DNA of 64,000 nucleotides, taken from positions 17,495,569 through 17,559,568 of the forward strand of contig CM042552.1 in the NCBI GenBank assembly GCA_023630585.1. The letters run 5' to 3'. This DNA comes from Cranoglanis bouderius (lineage: Eukaryota > Chordata > Actinopteri > Siluriformes > Cranoglanididae). The translations under genes were made by a program, and so were the position numbers. A model generated the notes under the pieces. It searched no databases and was not told the origin of the DNA. It saw only the letters and a list, made by a program, of their open reading frames with translations. Shown here one piece after another: positions 57,550-64,000 of this stretch. The first letter of the stretch is position 1, and each line of letters starts with the position of its first letter.

Positions 57550-58281
57550 TGTTAGGTTCCCTCTCTCTCGCTACGCAGCTAGCGGAGGCTAGCGGAGGCT
57601 AGCGGAGTAGCGTACTTCCGCATTCCACTGAGCGCTTGCCAGCGCTATTCATAAAAAGCCCCAGACTGTTAATTACTGCATTAATGAACCTACGTTTGTT
57701 TTCTTTGCCATGTACGTTTGTTTTCGTTCACATCATGTCTCCGCCTCCTATGTTTTACCATGTGCTTGTGTTTTGGTTTGTGTCATGTCTCCACCTCCCT
57801 ATGTTTATTGGTTCTTTAGTTTGCGTCATGTTTCTGTCCCTGTTCTGTCATTGGTTCTTGTTTATTGAGTGTCATGATGAGTTTCAGGTGTCAATGATTT
57901 GTGTGTGTTTAAAAACCCCACTCTGTTTCTGCTTCCTTGAGGAGTAGTAGAGTTCAAAGTAAGTAGTTCGTAGTTCATGGTTCCCAGACCATAGATACCC
58001 GTTCATTGTTCGTATTCCTTAGCTTGTTGTTCGTGGTTCCCATACCACTGTATAGCGTCATATGGTTGCTCTTTTTGTTTTCGTTTTTCAAGTGTTTTTC
58101 CCTTTTTGCTTTCCAACATGTGGATTACTTCATTTGTGATGGATTACCTCCTTTTGGATTACTGCATGGATTATGGTTTGTTGTTTTTGGTGTTCCTTAT
58201 ATTTTGAATAACCTATTCCTAATAAACTGACGTTTCCCCAGGGCATCCATCCTGACTCCCCTTCCTCCAGTTTACATAACA
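57550..58281 (+). mobile_element. Solo LTR inside a Tc1 element
   Basis: 732 bp, TGTTAGG...TAACA, flanked by the 5-bp duplication ACAAT (57545-57549 and 58282-58286). The undisturbed sister copy of the Tc1 element confirms the join. It shares the opening 'ctctctcgctacgc' and 'gcggaggctagcggag' style, TTTAAA-type promoter and AATAAA (58221-58226) with the element at 13228, but differs enough to be another subfamily. A 103-codon frame inside it is incidental. Confidence 0.9.
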
Positions 58282-58291
58282 ACAATCAACT

Positions 58292-59289
<998 letters not shown>

Positions 59290-59497
59290 TCCTTTTTCCA
59301 ACTCAGTGATTCTGTTTTTTATTTATTTATTTTTTTTTCTGACATGTTGGTGTTATATCTTTCACTTGGATGTTATAAGTTGCACTGAGTAAATACAGCA
59401 GGATAAAACAAAAACTGTATCCATCTTCATTTCAGGCTGAAAAGCAACAAAATGTGATTATTTTAAAGGGGGGTGATTATTTTCTATACCCACTGTA

Positions 59498-59600
59498 TTC
59501 CCAAAACACTATTGTTCCAGGGTTTTATGTTTCCTGGGCCATATATGTATATCCAGTACCGTACATACCCAGAGCTTTATACACATACTGTATAACCTTA
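59498..59600 (+). repeat. 16-bp minisatellite remnant, locus 4
   Basis: 'tattgttccagggttt', 'tatgtttcctgggcca' and 'acatacccagagcttt' follow the 16-bp rhythm of locus 3. Short, sandwiched between two transposons. Confidence 0.5.
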
Positions 59601-61645
59601 TACACTATATGGCCAAACGTTTGTGGACACCTAACCATCACAGCCATACAATCCACTCCAAAAGTATTAGAACGGCAAGGCCAATTCTTTTGTTTTTGCG
59701 ATACACCAAAGACATTTGGGCTTGAGATCAAAAGATGAAACTGAGAAGATAGATCAGAATTTCAGCTTTCATTTCCTGATATTAACATCTAGATGTGTCA
59801 AACTACTTAGAATATTGCACCTTTTTTTTTGAACCCACACATTTTTCAGGTGATCAAAAATATTGGAACATGAGGCTGACAGGTGTTTCCTGTTGCTCAG
59901 GAGTGACCTGTTAGATTGATTGTTTATACAATTAATAGCTCTGAATGTCTACTCTTGGTTTGAGCCCTGGGTTCCACCTGTGAAGACTGCATTTGTTGTT
60001 AAAAGGGATAAACCAACATGAAGACCAGAGAGCACTCTATGGGAGAAAACAAGCCATTTTGAAGCTAAGAAAAGAAGAATCATCAGAGCCACTGCACAAG
60101 CATTGGGCATAGCCAATACAACAATTTGGAATGTCCTGGGAAAAAAAAAAGAAACCACTGGTGTACTAACAAACAGCCATGGAACAGATTGGCCAAGGAA
60201 ACAACAGTAGTTGATGACAGAAACATTGTGAGAGCTTTGAAGAAAATCACAAAAACAACAGTCAGTGACATCACCAACAACCATCACAGGGCAGGGGTGT
60301 AGGTATCACAATCCACCATTTGAAGAAAACTTTGAGAGCAGAAATATAGAGGCCATACCACAAGATGCAAACCACTCATCAGCAGTAAGAATCGGAAGGC
60401 CAGATTGGAATTCACAAAGAAATGTAGAGATGAGCCACAAAAGTTGTGAAAGCAAGATTAACCTCTACTAAAGTGATAGAAAGGCCAAAGTGTGGAGAAA
60501 GAAAGAATCTGCTCATAATCCAAAACATGCAAGCTCATCTGTCAAGCATGGTGGAGGTAGTTAATTATTTGTAGTGTCATGGCTTGGGCTTGCATGGCTG
60601 CTTTTGGAACAGCCTCACTAATCTTTAGTGATGATGTAACTCATGATGGTAGCAATAGTATTAATTTAGAAGTCAATTTACAGAGAAATGCATCCAGCCT
60701 AATTGGGAGGAACTTTATCATGTAGCATAATGACCCAAAACACACTGCCAACACAACAAAGGACTTCATCAGGAGAAAAAAGTGAACCCAGGTATTTCAC
60801 CTCCTGAAGAGGAGACTGAAGGGGGAAACCCCTCAAAACAAACACCAACTGAAAGAAGCTGCAGTAAAAGTCTGGAAAAGCTTAACAAAAGAAGAATGCA
60901 ACAATTTGGTGATGTCACTGGACCAGCTTGATGTCGGCTTGATGCAGTTATTGCGAGCAAGGGATATGCAACCAAATATTAAGTTTTATTTACATTAAGA
61001 TCTGTTTCAATACTTTTGCTCACCTAAAATTGGGTGTCCCGTCACCATAGATGCTATGTTCTAAGTTGTTTAACAGATCTAGACGTAAATATCAGGAAAT
61101 AAAACCCAACATTCTGATCATTTGTCTCATATTCATCTTTTGAACTCAAATCCAAATGTCTTCAGTGTATAGCAAAAACTGTATATGTGCCTTCCCCAAA
61201 CTGCCGCCACAAAGTTGGAAGCACACAATTGTATACATTGTCTTTGTATGCTGTAGCATTACAATTTCTCTTCACTGGAACTAAAGGGCCCAAACCTGTT
61301 CCACCATGACAGTGCCCCTGTGCACAAAGCGAGGTCCATGAAAATGTGGTTTGCCAAGGTTGGAGTGGAAGAACTCAAGTGGACTGCCAAGAACCCTGAA
61401 CTCAACCTCACTGAACATGTTTGGGATAAACTAGAATGGTGACTGCAACCCAGGCCTCTTCACCCAACATCAGTGGTTGACTTCACTAATGCTTTTGTTT
61501 CTGAATGGGCAAATCCCCACAGCCATGCTTCAAGATCTAATGGAAAGCTTTGCCAGAAGAGTAGAGGTTATTATAAAAACAAATTGGGGACTAAATCTGG
61601 AATGGGCTGTTCAAAAACTCCACAAAATTTTGTCCATATAGTGTA
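59601..61645. mobile_element. Tc1/mariner family D relic carrying a nested element
   Basis: Left end 'tacactatatggccaaacgt' and right end 'tttgtccatatagtgta' are complementary. Only the outer margins belong to it: about 59601-59652 and 61184-61645. The right part encodes transposase remnants on the plus strand ('ccatgacagtgcccctgtgc', 'gaactcaacctcactgaaca'). Part of the interior was lost when or after the nested element arrived. Confidence 0.8.
59653..61183 (+). mobile_element. Tc1-type family E copy nested in family D
   Basis: Left 'aaaagtattagaacggcaag' and 'cttttgtttttgcgatacac', with the right 'gtgtatagcaaaaactgta' as a partial inverted repeat. Plus-strand transposase text runs from about 60000 to 60985: IIRATAQALGIANTTIWNVL (HTH), HGGG-like, ahead of FIDDVTHDG-type sequence, and a second-Asp region HNDPKHT-like at about 60728. 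Many frameshifts and stops. Same family as the fragment at 30025-30475. Confidence 0.75.
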
Positions 61646-61689
61646 CATAGTGTACATTGTAGCTTACAGTAGAAAGTAGAAAATGTTTT

Positions 61690-62290
61690 CACAGACACTA
61701 CGCATACACTCAAGATATTACATTCACAAGGCTTCATATACCTTATATACCCAGGACATTACATATCCAAGACATTATATACTCAGGATGTTATATACTG
61801 AGAACATTACATACACAGGGCATTATAAACTCATTACAGACATTATATACCAGGGACTTTATATACTCAGGACCTTATATTCCCAGGACCTTATATAATC
61901 TGGGCCTTATATACGCAGGACCTTATATACTCAGGACCTTATACACCCCAGGACCTTATATACTCAGCGCCTTATATACACGGAACTTTATATACTCAGG
62001 ACCTTATATACTCGGGACCTTATACACCCAGGACCTTATATACTCAGCGCCTTATATACACGGGACCTTATATACTCGGGACCTTATATACTCAGGGCCT
62101 TACATACCCGGGACCTTATATACTCGGGGCTTTATATATCTGGGACCTTATATACTCTGGGCCTTATATACCCGGGACCTTATATACTCAGAGCCTTATA
62201 TACCTGGGATCTTATATACTCTGTGCATTATATACCCAGGGACCTTATATACCCAGGACCTTGTAAACTCCGGACCTTATATACCCAGTA
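61690..62290 (+). repeat. 16-bp minisatellite array, locus 5
   Basis: Units 'ggaccttatatactca' and 'gggaccttatatactc', 16 bp in the regular part (about 61850-62290), more drifted before. The reverse complement 'atataaggtcccgagt' aligns with 'acatagggttctggga' of locus 1 at 10 of 16 positions by eye. Confidence 0.85.
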
Positions 62291-62498
62291 CTATTTCTCT
62301 TAGATTTCTTAGTGAAATTAAGATCAGATAATCAGTTTGCCCTGACTCATTTTCTTGTTTCTTTATACCCTCAACTCTTATTCCTCTATCAGGATGCTAG
62401 CATTTAGCAGTCAAGCTGACATTAGCCTTTAGCAAAAAAAAACTCTGCCTCTCTTTTTCTCACATTTGTGTTAACTCATGGGAAAGGGTTATATTTAT

Positions 62499-62500
<2 letters not shown>
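62291..62500. other. Unassigned intergenic sequence
   Basis: Nothing recognised. Confidence 0.35.

Positions 62501-62559
<59 letters not shown>
62501..62559. repeat. (CA)n microsatellite
   Basis: About 29 CA units. A second run of about 13 units lies at 63284-63309. Confidence 0.95.
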
Positions 62560-62561
<2 letters not shown>

Positions 62562-64000
62562 TGAATAAAGAATGCCTGTCAGGGAGGTTGTCAGTTGAGC
62601 ACACGCTAATTTGAGCTGATATGAGTTTTGTCAGCACTGAAAAGCTTTCCTGGTCAAGATGTACGCCACAGCCCTCATCTCAACACCAAGGTTAGCCAAT
62701 TCATATGCTTTTAAAACCAAAGAGGTGAACGTAATAATCATATATGGCAATGCTCAGCAAACACAAATGTGTTTTCAAGGACAAAATCAAATGTTAATGC
62801 TCATTTTTTGTCACAGTGTCAGTGACTTTCCAATCATGCTAATGTTAGCATGTTGACATATTTTGATTGCTAACTGTTCGATCATACTAATTTTAGAATG
62901 GTGTTAAATGTTGAATGTTGATTGTCGTAGAATACTAATTATTGCATATTAATTTGGAATGCACATTCTCTCCTTCCCTCTAGAAACACTTCCTCTCATT
63001 TTATCTCTCTCTCACACACACACATGCACACACATGGGTCTCTTAAAGAATTATTTGGCAGATTTCTGTGAAGACTCTGTTGTTAAACGTGATGACGCCT
63101 CGCTGACCTGCAATCACATGCATGACGATGAAAATATTTCCTTCTCAGTCCTTCATTCTCACACACTCTAGTCCACTGGAGCAACAGTGCTCCCTAGTGG
63201 TGTGGTGTCTCAGTGATTTTATACAAGCACTATATTATACTACTGCACTTTCTTTAATGGCTCCTATGCACTGAAGTCACATCTACACACACACACACAC
63301 ACACACACAGACACACGTGCCATACATATAGGCACTTAGTTTGACATTGTAAAACACAACTGACAACTAATTTTAGCAACAACCTAAAATTGAAAAATAA
63401 CTGGCACTAACATTGACTTCCTAAAATTAGTGACATATATTTTATACTTAAAAAGAAAACAGCCAGTGAAATGTATTCCTTACTCTATGTCTCTCTCAGC
63501 TTATCTCTATATGCCATAAATTAAAGAAATGTTGCCATGGAGACAGCTATTTCTTTCACCACAGTATAGGGCCCATGTGGAAATGCTTCCTTTTATTTGA
63601 AGAGCTGATGAAGAAATGATGGAAGGATGGAAGAAATCATTTTACAAAGACAATATTTTTAAAAGCCTTCAAATGTCATGGAAATAAGAAATTATATGGG
63701 GAAAAAAGAAATGTAGAAATAAATAAAGAAAGACAGAAAGGATAAAAAGAAATAAAGGATAGAAAGAAAGAATGAAGGCATACAAAGAAAAAAGCAAAAA
63801 GGATGAAAGACGAGATAAAAGAAAGAAAGAAAGAAAGAAAGAAAGAATGAATGAATGAAAGCTAAACATGGATAAAAAGAAATACAGTTACATAAAAAGT
63901 GGGTGCAAAAGAAATGAATGGAAGGAAAGAAGAATAATGCATGGAAGAAAAACAAAAAGAAAAATAGGACAAAGACTATGAACGAGAACAATATAAGGGA
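62560..64000. other. Unassigned; purine-rich (GAAA) end
   Basis: 'catgctaatgttagcatg' near 62836 is a small palindrome. From about 63690 to 64000 the plus strand is AGAAA/GGAAA-rich with (GAAA)n at about 63819-63845; the Phe/Leu-rich minus-strand frames there are artefacts. No gene seen. Confidence 0.4.

Noticed and set aside
57636..57947. 103-codon frame inside the solo LTR
   Set aside because: LTR sequence; hydrophobic run derives from T-rich LTR text and is not conserved in the other LTR copies.

Overview
The window reads as intergenic DNA from a teleost fish, crowded with transposable elements. The grounds are many degraded Tc1/mariner copies of fish type, a sushi-like LTR retrotransposon with solo LTRs, a Gmr1-type Ty3/gypsy relic with a SCAN-like Gag, a DIRS-like relic, an L2-type LINE fragment and tail, a tRNA-derived SINE piece, and dense (CA)n, (TA)n and (TAA)n microsatellites. 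An otophysan (catfish or characin type) is my guess from the repeat families; I cannot prove the species. I see no convincing exon of a conserved host protein-coding gene. The only spliced reading frame I can propose is a tiny two-exon one at 20311-20949 (minus), itself inside repeat-like DNA.

Layout. 1-2741: three Tc1-type relics. 2742-11213: AT-rich DNA with GGTTCT-rich repeats, a long dispersed teleost repeat (5629-6560), an inverted-repeat unit (7859-8141) and microsatellites. 11214-12300: a 16-bp minisatellite. 13228-17645: a complete-ended LTR retrotransposon (5-bp target duplication, TG...CA LTRs, TATA box, poly(A) signal, primer site, polypurine tract). Its interior encodes a Gag-like segment followed by 78-bp, 42-bp and 12-bp tandem repeats, with no reverse transcriptase or integrase. 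17757-18924: a Tc1 relic. 19780-21210: a TGGCCCA-flanked unit with the mini-gene. 22900-29900: AT-rich and G-rich minisatellites, another 16-bp array and a candidate conserved non-coding block. 30025-36890: a transposon graveyard of several Tc1 families and a solo LTR. 40210-44462: minisatellite, LINE fragment, gypsy relic and a second LTR family. 45848-47540: DIRS-like relic. 48745-55260: simple repeats, Tc1 relic, SINE and LINE tails, a second strand-flipped 16-bp array. 56515-61645: abutting and nested transposons, including a solo LTR inside a Tc1 copy. 61690-62290: another 16-bp array.

None of the transposases looks intact. The sushi-like element would depend on enzymes supplied by a partner. 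The observations I rate highest are: this non-autonomous element and its apparent self-priming complementarity (TATA-proximal transcript start against the primer site); a family of 16-bp minisatellites recurring at five or six separate places; and the gypsy relic in which protease is followed directly by integrase.
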